Below, piece after piece: positions 19,308 to 26,201 of a stretch of DNA of 64,000 nt; the stretch's first letter is position 1; each line of letters opens with the position of its first letter. The notes under the pieces were generated by a model that was given only the letters and a program-made list of their open reading frames with translations, ran no database searches and was not told the DNA's origin. The stretch is taken from assembly GCF_014168535.1 (NCBI RefSeq), contig NZ_CP060007.1, positions 2,480,001 to 2,544,000 of the forward strand, read 5' to 3'. This DNA comes from Lacibacter sediminis. GTDB lineage: Bacteria; Bacteroidota; Bacteroidia; Chitinophagales; Chitinophagaceae. The position numbers and the translations under genes are program-made.

Positions 19308-19315
19308 TCTGCATT

Positions 19316-19891
19316 TTACAAATACGGATGCTTAAACTGTGGGTATTTTTTCTTCCGTTCGTTTAGTTCCTGCAGATACAACTCCATTGCTGAGGGATCA
19401 TAAATATTATCCTTTGCAAAAAACAATTGCCCTTCGTGGTAATTAAATACACACCAGTTGCGTGACGGATCGAACAGCAATGTATCACCAATCAAAAAAA
19501 TATCGTAGGCATATTTAATCAGCATCTTCCAGCTCATAAGCAAGGGTTGTTCATTGCTGTCGCAAAGTACAAATACCCAATTGCCAAATGGAATGCCTTT
19601 GTTGTATAACCATTTTTTCAACAACGGGATATTTTCCTGCAGATCAACCGCATGCTCATACTGCTCCACTGTTTTAAAAATTCCTTTTTCAAAAGGCGCC
19701 CAACCTCCATTGGACAGCATGCGTGCATTCTCCACAAATTCGTACAGATATTTTTCGGCTGTTTTATCTAAGAACAGGATCTGTGCTTTGTGCGTTTCAG
19801 GCAAAGCATCAAAGCTGGCGGCAGAGCCAAACACCGTTCCGTTTTGCGGAGGAGGAATGCTGTGCAGGTGAATGTTGCTGATGTCGATCAC
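19316..19891 (-). CDS. Unrecognised protein, possibly frameshifted at its start
   Basis: 191 aa from a GTG at 19891; I do not recognise the family. It is a soluble acidic/aromatic protein with PPPQNGTVFGSAASF near the start, PFGNWVFVLCDSNEQPLL in the middle and a basic end (NERKKKYPQFKHPYL). The same frame stays open upstream and reads protein-like (TFRLILHPSNEYSVIDISNI) to a TGA at 19945. A good ATG lies at 19946 in the frame that differs by one base: removing one A from the ATGAAAAT run would join them. So either the real start is the GTG, or the gene has a one-base lesion or a sequence error. Confidence 0.6.
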   Translation of the reverse strand: MIDISNIHLHSIPPPQNGTVFGSAASFDALPETHKAQILFLDKTAEKYLYEFVENARMLSNGGWAPFEKGIFKTVEQYEHAVDLQENIPLLKKWLYNKGIPFGNWVFVLCDSNEQPLLMSWKMLIKYAYDIFLIGDTLLFDPSRNWCVFNYHEGQLFFAKDNIYDPSAMELYLQELNERKKKYPQFKHPYL

Positions 19892-19948
19892 AGAGTATTC
19901 ATTTGAAGGATGTAAGATAAGACGAAATGTATTCTGATATTTTCATTG

Positions 19949-20010
19949 GCCAGGGAGTTGCCGCTCCTGTCAACCGGATTCAGAATATATAAATCCGGGG
20001 GAGCCGCTAC
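19949..20010. repeat. GC-rich dispersed element, copy A
   Basis: CCGGATT-(11 nt)-AATCCGG hairpin preceded by ggccaggg...caacc. It aligns with copy C (50261) through its ggattcagaata core. Copies: A here, B 21650, C 50261, D 51112, E 54331. Confidence 0.6.
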
Positions 20011-20137
20011 ATAAGACCCTAAGCGAACAATAAAGCTGAATAATCAATATTCCAATTTCTTTTATACGTCTGTAGCAATTTTTCTCTTTCTTCGCAACAA
20101 TATCCCTTGTCAATGGCCTGATCAAACTAAAAACAAT

Positions 20138-21016
20138 ATGACGAAATTCTTTTTTACCGTTCTTCTCATTTTTATAAGCACATTCAGTGAAGCACAGCAA
20201 AAACCGTCTTATGTGTTATACAATGCCAAAGGAAAGAAAGTGAGCTATGGAGCTATGATGAAGCAATTGATGAAACAAGACATGGTACTCATCGGAGAGT
20301 TTCACAACAATCCCATCAGTCATTGGCTGCAACTTGAAATTACCAAAGATGCAAAACAAAAACGCAACCTTGTACTGGGTGCCGAAATGTTTGAACAGGA
20401 TAACCAGGCAGCACTTGATCGATACCTGCAGGGAAAAATAACTGCCAAAGGGCTCGATTCATCGGCCCGGCTTTGGCCCAACTATAAAACCGATTATGCA
20501 CCGCTTGTTAATTTTGCAAAAGCAAATAATCTTGCATTTGCCGCTACCAATATTCCACGCCGGTATGCATCGATGATTTCAAAAGGCGGTTTTGAAACAT
20601 TGGATACGTTGCCTGATGCCGCCAAAAAATGGATGGCTCCTTTACCCATTGCGTTTGATTCTACATTGGCAGGTTATGAAAAGATGATGAGGATGATGGC
20701 GGGTCATGGTTCAATGAACATGGTGAGGGCACAGGCCTCGAAAGATGCAACCATGGCTTATTTTATTCTCAGTTATTTTGTACCCGGCAAGCTGTTTATT
20801 CATTATAACGGAAGTTATCATTCCGATAAACACGATGGAAAAGCCTCTTCCAATTACGACGGAATTGTGTGGTATCTGAAACAGTCACGTGCCAATCTGA
20901 AAATTGCAACCGTAACAACAGTGATGCAGAAAGATATCGGTAAACTTCTGGCCGAACATAAATTTAAAGCCGATTTTATTATTTGTGTAGATGAGGATAT
21001 GACGACGACCTATTGA
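20138..21016 (+). CDS. ChaN-type haem-binding domain protein, exported
   Basis: 292 aa with a Sec signal (FFFTVLLIFISTFSEAQ). The body matches the ChaN/Cofac_haem_bdg family: DMVLIGEFHNNPISHWLQLE (about 48-67), LGAEMFEQDNQ, YAPLVNFAKANNLAFAATNIP and the closing RANLKIATVTTV. ChaN proteins bind haem pairs and are linked with iron uptake; Campylobacter ChaN is a lipoprotein, this one looks soluble periplasmic. No iron-uptake partner lies next to it. Confidence 0.85.
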   Translation: MTKFFFTVLLIFISTFSEAQQKPSYVLYNAKGKKVSYGAMMKQLMKQDMVLIGEFHNNPISHWLQLEITKDAKQKRNLVLGAEMFEQDNQAALDRYLQGKITAKGLDSSARLWPNYKTDYAPLVNFAKANNLAFAATNIPRRYASMISKGGFETLDTLPDAAKKWMAPLPIAFDSTLAGYEKMMRMMAGHGSMNMVRAQASKDATMAYFILSYFVPGKLFIHYNGSYHSDKHDGKASSNYDGIVWYLKQSRANLKIATVTTVMQKDIGKLLAEHKFKADFIICVDEDMTTTY

Positions 21017-21209
21017 TGAAGAGTAGTTGATCGTTCTTTGGCAGCAATACTTCTGTCGCAAACGACCTTTCTTTTGTCGCTTATCCACCTTTGGTTTATT
21101 ATTGTAAAGCTGTAGGTTTGAGGGCATATGACTGCAGAAAGTACATGCTTGTGTTATAAAACATGCAGTAAGACTTTGCGGTATTACAACAACATAAAAC
21201 AACCAACCA

Positions 21210-21635
21210 ATGGCACAGATCAATCCTTACATCCATTTTAACGGCAATGCCGAAGAAGCATTTACCTTTTACAAATCAGCATTTGGCGGTGAGTTTGCAA
21301 ATGTTGTCCGGTTTAAAGACATGCCAATGCCGGAACTTCCTCTTTCTGAAAATGAAGCAAACAACATTATTCATATCACTTTGCCAATTGGTAGCAGCAG
21401 TGTGTTAATGGGAAGCGACACGCCTGCATTTATGGGTAAGCATAATGAAAATGAAACCCGCAGCAAAATTTCAATCACTCCCGAAAGCAAGGAAGAGGCA
21501 GACAGATTATTTCATGCGCTCTCGGCCGGAGGCACAATTGAAATGCCCATCGCAGACAGTCCCTGGGGTGCGTATTTTGGGATGTTAAGAGATAAATACG
21601 GTATTGAATGGATGGTGAATTATGATCCGAGATAA
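21210..21635 (+). CDS. VOC superfamily (PhnB-like) protein
   Basis: 141 aa, one PhnB-like unit: INPYIHFNGNAEEAFTFYKS at the start, then FADMP-like region VRFKDMPMPELP, ITLPIGSSSVLMGSDTP and GGTIEMPIADSPWGAYFGML close to the end (DKYGIEWMVNY). These proteins are vicinal-oxygen-chelate folds of mostly unknown function, sometimes in resistance or methyltransferase-like annotations. Single gene. Confidence 0.88.
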   Translation: MAQINPYIHFNGNAEEAFTFYKSAFGGEFANVVRFKDMPMPELPLSENEANNIIHITLPIGSSSVLMGSDTPAFMGKHNENETRSKISITPESKEEADRLFHALSAGGTIEMPIADSPWGAYFGMLRDKYGIEWMVNYDPR

Positions 21636-21649
21636 AATATAATCTGTTT

Positions 21650-21680
21650 GCCCGGGGGCTGGTACAGCTGACCCCGGCCG
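21650..21680. repeat. GC-rich dispersed element, copy B (short)
   Basis: GCCCGGGGGCTGG...CTGACCCCGG, an imperfect palindrome immediately after the VOC gene. It corresponds to the first hairpin of copy C only. Confidence 0.5.
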
Positions 21681-21719
21681 GCAAAAACGTTAGATGAAAT
21701 ACATGCTAATAACCTTAAA

Positions 21720-22019
21720 GTGAATAGAGACACGATCTCAATATTAAAACTTACAGCAGTTACCGTTGCAATTTTGCTTGGTATTAATCTGTCGATGGGA
21801 AGTTCTTCGGATGTAAACATCCATGACAGCTACTTCGTCATGGACGTTGTTACTAAGATAATTCTGTTTATCATTTTTGCTGCTTTTACAGGTAGCTTGA
21901 TCTTATCTATTCTAAGCAAGTTCAGGAATAAGCTCTACAATCGGATTCTACTATTTTCTATTGTACTCCTGGTATCATCAAGCATTTATATCTTTTCTTT
22001 ATTCGCTAATTTGCAGTAA
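21720..22019 (+). CDS. Small membrane protein with HDSYFV motif
   Basis: 99 aa from GTG 21720; the ATGs upstream are in other frames. Three hydrophobic segments (about 8-25, 43-62, 75-95). Between TM1 and TM2 lies SDVNIHDSYFVMD, which resembles the 'HDTYFVVAH' loop of haem-copper oxidase subunit I, but the copper and haem histidines around it are absent. Function unknown; similar small Bacteroidota proteins exist. Convergent with the HEAT-like gene, 15 bp apart. Confidence 0.6.
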   Translation: MNRDTISILKLTAVTVAILLGINLSMGSSSDVNIHDSYFVMDVVTKIILFIIFAAFTGSLILSILSKFRNKLYNRILLFSIVLLVSSSIYIFSLFANLQ

Positions 22020-22034
22020 CAAACCAGGCAGGTC

Positions 22035-22580
22035 TCATCGGCGTTCATCCTTCTTCTCCTTTTTCTTTATTGAACTCTTAGCTAATATCTTCTTCGCTCT
22101 CGAATGAAACGCCGCTGTCTCAAAATCCCAGCGTTCTTCAATTACAGTATTGATCTCAGGCATTATCTCCGGGTATTCTTTTGCAAGTTGTTCAAGGATG
22201 GTTAATGAAAATGCTTTCACGGCTGCTTTTTCCTGCACATCGCAGATAAACGAAAAACAGGCATCCATTACATCGCCTTTCAATTTCTCAGGAATAGAAA
22301 TGTATTGCAGCAGCCTTGTTATATTTCGACGCACAGCATTATGCAGGCCGGGCTTTCGTAATAAACCGACAAACACAGGTAAATGTTTCCTGAGCAATTG
22401 TGGTTGAGTTTCAGCAATACTGCCAATGGGCCACGCCGCCCGCTGCACCACTCGGTATTCATCGGTAAGAAATAAGTGAACCAGTTCATCAAACCTTTTT
22501 TGTGAACTGCCGATCCAGTCAATGATCTTGTTTGTTTGTTCTTTGGAATGTTTGGCTAGTATTTCTTCACGGAGATTCAA
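22035..22580 (-). CDS. HEAT-repeat-like protein
   Basis: 181 aa from TTG 22580 (stop TAA ten bases upstream in frame, no ATG). Predicted all-helical with repeated helical pairs (YRVVQRAAWPIGSIAETQP, PGLHNAVRRNITRLLQ, KAAVKAFSLTILEQLAKEYP) typical of HEAT/ARM-type scaffolds, ending in a lysine-rich tail. Cytoplasmic. Probably protein-protein binding; partner unknown. Confidence 0.7.
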   Translation of the reverse strand: MNLREEILAKHSKEQTNKIIDWIGSSQKRFDELVHLFLTDEYRVVQRAAWPIGSIAETQPQLLRKHLPVFVGLLRKPGLHNAVRRNITRLLQYISIPEKLKGDVMDACFSFICDVQEKAAVKAFSLTILEQLAKEYPEIMPEINTVIEERWDFETAAFHSRAKKILAKSSIKKKEKKDERR

Positions 22581-22629
22581 GGCTAAGAGTTAATGCTAAG
22601 AGTTTGAAAGAGGGGAAAGAGGAAAAGAG

Positions 22630-23367
22630 TTAAGAAGGTTGTTGCAGTTTGTTTATTTCGGCTAAGCAGGCGCTTACTTCATTACTGTCAACAGTAACCG
22701 AAGTTAATGCTTCATTCATTTGTTCATTGATGTAGTGCATGCCTGTGGTAAGGTGTGTACGTGCCGATGTATGAAACTCAACTGCACCGGTAAACTGTGC
22801 AAGCTCTGCAAGATTGTTATGCCGCACACCACTGCCGGGCATAATAATGATGCGTTCATCGGCTGCTGTTACTAATTGTTTCAATAAGTGTTTGCCTCCG
22901 GTAACGTTGGGCATTAATCCGGAAGTGAGTACACGTTCGCAACCTATATCAATTAAAGTATCCAGTGCCTCAAATGCATCACGCACACGATCAAATGCAC
23001 GGTGAAACGTTACACCCATGGGATATGCGAGTTCAACCAATGCGGCAGTTCGTGCTTTGTCAACCGTTCCATCTGCATTTAATAAACCAAACACCACGCC
23101 ATCGCAACCAAGTTGCTTGCAATGTTTAATATCTTCTTTCATTGCCTCAAACTCATCAGCAGAATAAAGAAAATCGCCACCACGTGGGCGGATCATCGTG
23201 TACAATTCAATTGTTGCCAGCTCTCTTGCTTTCTTAATAAATCCATAGGAGGGAGTGGTACCACCTTCGCCGGGGTTATCGCATAACTCAATTCGATGCG
23301 CACCTGCTTGCTGAATAAGCGAACATGATTCAATAGAGAAAGCAATTACTTCGAGTTTATAATTCAT
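22630..23367 (-). CDS. cutC: CutC family protein (copper homeostasis)
   Basis: 245 aa TIM barrel. MNYKLEVIAFSIESC, AGAHRIELCDNPGEGGTTPS (about 22-41), YTMIRPRGGDFLYS, DGVVFGLLNADGTVD, VTFHRAFDRVRD and MPGSGVRHNN are the CutC signatures. Described as copper homeostasis in E. coli, though later work questions a direct role; the catalytic function is uncertain. Starts about 120 bp downstream of the asparaginase gene on the same strand. Confidence 0.93.
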   Translation of the reverse strand: MNYKLEVIAFSIESCSLIQQAGAHRIELCDNPGEGGTTPSYGFIKKARELATIELYTMIRPRGGDFLYSADEFEAMKEDIKHCKQLGCDGVVFGLLNADGTVDKARTAALVELAYPMGVTFHRAFDRVRDAFEALDTLIDIGCERVLTSGLMPNVTGGKHLLKQLVTAADERIIIMPGSGVRHNNLAELAQFTGAVEFHTSARTHLTTGMHYINEQMNEALTSVTVDSNEVSACLAEINKLQQPS

Positions 23368-23368
23368 A

Positions 23369-23486
23369 GTTTAAGGTTGAATGTTTAAAGTTGAAGGTGT
23401 AAACTGTCGTCCTGATAAATCAATCATTTGTTAGTAAGTTCAAAACTTAATGAACATTAAACCTTGAACCTGAAACTTTAAACTGT
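23369..23486. repeat. Degenerate inverted short-word repeats
   Basis: Between cutC and the asparaginase gene, gtttaaggttgaatgtttaa-type words run one way at 23369-23397 and their complements (cattaaaccttgaacctg, actttaaactg) run back at 23454-23484. They could form a long imperfect hairpin. Confidence 0.5.
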
Positions 23487-23488
23487 TA

Positions 23489-24523
23489 CTAGAACCAACT
23501 TTTCACATCAAGTGCCTTTTCCATCTTGTTATTGCGAACGGCCATGGAGAACTTCTTCATCACCGAAAAACCTCCAAACTCACCTTTCTTATTAATGGCA
23601 ATAAACCCGCCTTGCACATTTTTTGCTTTGTCGCCATTGTTTTTTACTATTCGTCGCACGGCTTCTTTGCAAGCTTCTTCAGGACTTGCCCCATGCCGCA
23701 TCATTTCAACAATGGTATGTGCGCCACATATTTTTACAATTTCCTCACCAATGCCTGTGCAGGTAGCGGCACCTACTTCGTTATCAACAAAAAGACCGGC
23801 ACCAATAATAGGGGAGTCGCCCACACGACCTCTCATTTTAAACGCCATGCCACTTGTACTGCAGGCGCCACTCAGGTTGCCTTTTTCATCAATGGCAATC
23901 ATGCCAATGGTATCGTGGTTCAATACTTCCGAGGGCCATTTATATAACATGGCTCCGTCATTGTTTTTCTCCCGTTTAATTTTTTCTTCAAGATCTCTCA
24001 TGGTTCGCATGGGATCATATTTGGAAGTTTTCAACCACTCTTTCCATGCCTTTTCTGCTTCAGGTGTAAGCAGGTTGGTTCGTTCAAAACCTTTGCTTAA
24101 TGCAAATTGCAAAGCACCTTCACCAACAAATTGCACATGAGGTGTTTGCTCCATTACAAGCCTCGCCACTTGTACCGGGTGTAAAATATCTTCGAGCCCC
24201 ATTACAGAGCCACATTGTCCTTTTTCGTCCATTACACATGCGTCAACTGTAACACGGCCATCACGATCGGGCAAGCCGCCATAACCAACACTTGTATCAG
24301 TAGGGTCGGCTTCAGGGATCATCACACCTGCTTCCACTGCATCGAGGGCACGGCCGCCTTTGCTTAAAACCTCCCATGCTGCTTTATTGGCTTTCACATT
24401 TGGCGACCAGGTGCTTAGCACCAAAGGTCCCTGGAACTGCGCCCCCGCACCTATACAATTTTGAGTTGATAATAAAGCAGTTGAAAGACCGGTAAGCTGT
24501 ATAAATTTTCTTCTGTCGAGCAT
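23489..24523 (-). CDS. Glycosylasparaginase / N4-(beta-GlcNAc)-L-asparaginase, Tat-exported
   Basis: 344 aa Ntn hydrolase. The start carries a Tat-like motif (DRRKFIQLTG) and a Cys at 23. Conserved parts: GGRALDAVEAG (57-67), VGYGGLPDRDG, and the autocleavage site NHDTIGM with nucleophile Thr205, followed by GACSTSGMAFKMRGRVGDSP and GAATCTGIGEE. This matches glycosylasparaginase (Elizabethkingia type), which releases GlcNAc from asparagine of glycoproteins, more than plant-type isoaspartyl peptidases (HGTVGxV). Periplasmic. Confidence 0.9.
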   Translation of the reverse strand: MLDRRKFIQLTGLSTALLSTQNCIGAGAQFQGPLVLSTWSPNVKANKAAWEVLSKGGRALDAVEAGVMIPEADPTDTSVGYGGLPDRDGRVTVDACVMDEKGQCGSVMGLEDILHPVQVARLVMEQTPHVQFVGEGALQFALSKGFERTNLLTPEAEKAWKEWLKTSKYDPMRTMRDLEEKIKREKNNDGAMLYKWPSEVLNHDTIGMIAIDEKGNLSGACSTSGMAFKMRGRVGDSPIIGAGLFVDNEVGAATCTGIGEEIVKICGAHTIVEMMRHGASPEEACKEAVRRIVKNNGDKAKNVQGGFIAINKKGEFGGFSVMKKFSMAVRNNKMEKALDVKSWF

Positions 24524-24657
24524 TTGATGAACTGTTAATGAGCGGTGAATGTAAGATGATTTTAAAATTTTCCAAGCGTTCCATTAAACCTTCTTTATGG
24601 GCTGCGGTCTGTAATTACGTATCTGAAAACAAAAAATAAAACTTTAAAAATCACCAC

Positions 24658-25050
24658 ATGAAAAAGCTCATCATTTTATCCGTAGTTGCAATGGCAGCCT
24701 TTGTTGTTTCAATTAATGAATCTGCTGCACAAACCAGGCGCAAGCTTGACCGTAAAGAAAACCGTGTTGATCGTCGTGAAGACGTTCGTGATCGCAAAGA
24801 AGATGTGCGTGACCGTCGTGAAGATGTAAAAGATCGCAGAGAAGACATACGTGACCGCAGAGAAGATGTGCGTGATGCACAACACAACGGTGGCCGCAGA
24901 GATCGTATTGAAGATGTTCGTGACCGTCGTGAAGATGTAAGAGATCGTAAAGAAGATGTACGTGATCGTCGTGAAGACAAGCATGATCGCAGAGAAGATA
25001 TCCGTGACCGTAAGGAAGACCGCAGAGACCGTAAGCGTGGCCGTTTCTAA
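24658..25050 (+). CDS. Exported Arg/Asp/Glu heptad-repeat protein
   Basis: 130 aa; a Sec signal ends at NESAAQ (about 25). Residues 30-125 are a strict 7-residue repeat of the form DRREDVR, with Val/Ile at 43, 50, 57, 64, 71, then AQHNGG (74-79), and again at 87, 94, 101 and 115. The phase slips by two residues at the break. Only one hydrophobic residue per heptad, the rest Arg/Lys and Asp/Glu spaced for i/i+4 salt bridges, suggests a long charged single helix rather than a classic coiled coil. Function unknown. The repeat is also visible in the DNA, which is why all minus frames are open here too. Confidence 0.75.
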   Translation: MKKLIILSVVAMAAFVVSINESAAQTRRKLDRKENRVDRREDVRDRKEDVRDRREDVKDRREDIRDRREDVRDAQHNGGRRDRIEDVRDRREDVRDRKEDVRDRREDKHDRREDIRDRKEDRRDRKRGRF

Positions 25051-25090
25051 TCATATAAAACCCTATGCTAGTGAACTCTTCCCATACCCG

Positions 25091-25118
25091 GGGTAACATG
25101 AACATGTTACCCTTTTTT
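25091..25118 (+). terminator. Terminator of the heptad-repeat gene
   Basis: GGGTAACATG / CATGTTACCC perfect 10-bp stem with AA loop, then T6. Confidence 0.92.
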
Positions 25119-25174
25119 ATTTCGTCGGAACCGCAGGTCAGACGAATAAAAGATCAATGAGGATAGGTTGAGGA

Positions 25175-25207
25175 AGAGTTGCCAACCTTCCAAAGGTTGG
25201 CAACTCT
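25175..25207. repeat. Perfect 15-bp inverted repeat, GGTTGnCAACC family copy 3
   Basis: AGAGTTGCCAACCTT-cca-AAGGTTGGCAACTCT, followed by GCA. It lies between convergent genes, has no T-run, and its right arm matches the 19295 copy. Confidence 0.75.
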
Positions 25208-25215
25208 GCAAATTA

Positions 25216-25827
25216 TCAATGGATCCTGTCACCCCGTATCTCCATACGTTGCATCAACTCTTTCTCAAACGCCAGCCATTCTTTCCAACGGTCACGCACT
25301 TTCTTTTTTGGCAAGTAATGTTCGGCCATGGTGATGAACAGGGTGTAATGCCCGGCTTCGCTTTCCATAAACTTGCGGTAGAATTTTCGGAGATAAGCAT
25401 CGTTCAATCCTTCACTCAATCGTTTAAAACGTTCGCAACTGCGGGCTTCAATTAATGCCATGGTTAATAATTCATCGAGGAAACGATCATCCACATGCCC
25501 ACCTTTTTTTTGGAAGGTCAGCAGCTCATTTACATAAATATCTTTTCGCTGCCGGCCGAGTTTCAATCCACGTTTGTGCAGCTCAGCAAGCACGGCACGG
25601 AAATGTCCCCATTCTTCCGTAACAATAGGGGCCAGCTCTGTTATCAGTAATTCGTATTGACTGTAACGTTGAATAAGAGTGATGCACGTGGTGGCAGCTT
25701 TCTGCTCACAATAGGCGTGGTCGGTTAAAATATCTTCCAATGAAATGGCAGTAAGATCAACCCAACGTGGATCGCTGGGCAATTGCAGGCCAAGTATGTT
25801 TTTTACATCAATTGATTCTTTCTCCAT
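25216..25827 (-). CDS. miaE: tRNA-(ms2io6A)-hydroxylase
   Basis: 203 aa ferritin-like di-iron enzyme that hydroxylates the isopentenyl group of ms2i6A37 in tRNA using O2. The metal ligands are seen in order: DHAYCEQKAA (about 35-44), EEWGHFRAVL (about 71-80), EARSCERF (about 126-133) and ESEAGHYTLF (about 155-164). KRGLKLGRQRKD and NELLTF lie between them. Single gene; the TATTTTTG box directly before the ATG could make a leaderless mRNA. Confidence 0.92.
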   Translation of the reverse strand: MEKESIDVKNILGLQLPSDPRWVDLTAISLEDILTDHAYCEQKAATTCITLIQRYSQYELLITELAPIVTEEWGHFRAVLAELHKRGLKLGRQRKDIYVNELLTFQKKGGHVDDRFLDELLTMALIEARSCERFKRLSEGLNDAYLRKFYRKFMESEAGHYTLFITMAEHYLPKKKVRDRWKEWLAFEKELMQRMEIRGDRIH

Positions 25828-25831
25828 GTTG

Positions 25832-25862
25832 CAAAAATAAAGCTCTCTTAAGAAGAGAGCTT
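25832..25862 (-). promoter_or_regulatory. Hairpin and -7-like box upstream of miaE
   Basis: On the minus strand a 10-bp stem AAGCTCTCTT / AAGAGAGCTT (25840-25862, 3-nt loop) precedes TATTTTTG (25839-25832), which ends 4 bp before the miaE ATG. The box fits TAnnTTTG; the hairpin could be an operator or a terminator-like relic. Confidence 0.35.
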
Positions 25863-26201
25863 ACTTACTTTTAAAAACCAGCTGATGAAAAGGGTGTTTA
25901 TCATAGGTCTGCAACAGACCACGAATAAAAATGAAAGGTGTAATGGTTAGCTGATTGCTGCAGCAAAGTGAAGGATTATTTTTAATATGAACAATACCAC
26001 AAAGAGGGTATAAGCAACATCTTTTTGTTAAGCAATTATGCAATGGGCTGATGAGATACTTTTACAAAGCAGGGAATTGTTATTTTATCATGAATTCTCT
26101 TGCTGCAGGATTTGTAATTAACATTTAATCCTTATTGTTATCAACTAGCTGCTGTGTAAATGCTTTTTTTAGCTAATTTTCATTTTTATACCCCACTGAC
26201 T
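25863..26201. other. Non-coding gap between miaE and the acylase gene
   Basis: AT-rich, no supported gene. It contains a short hairpin GGTCTG-CAA-CAGACC (25906-25920) and, near 26174, TAATTTTC, a weak -7 candidate for the acylase gene. A 60-codon minus frame here shows no family features. Confidence 0.4.

Noticed and set aside
23526..24140. 204-codon plus-strand ORF
   Set aside because: Entirely antisense to the glycosylasparaginase gene; no family features.
24651..25105. Several minus-strand ORFs over the heptad-repeat gene
   Set aside because: Mirror readings of a 21-bp DNA repeat; the plus frame has the signal peptide and terminator.
25861..26043. 60-codon minus-strand ORF in the miaE-acylase gap
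   Set aside because: Cys/His-containing but no known family, no promoter, low plausibility.
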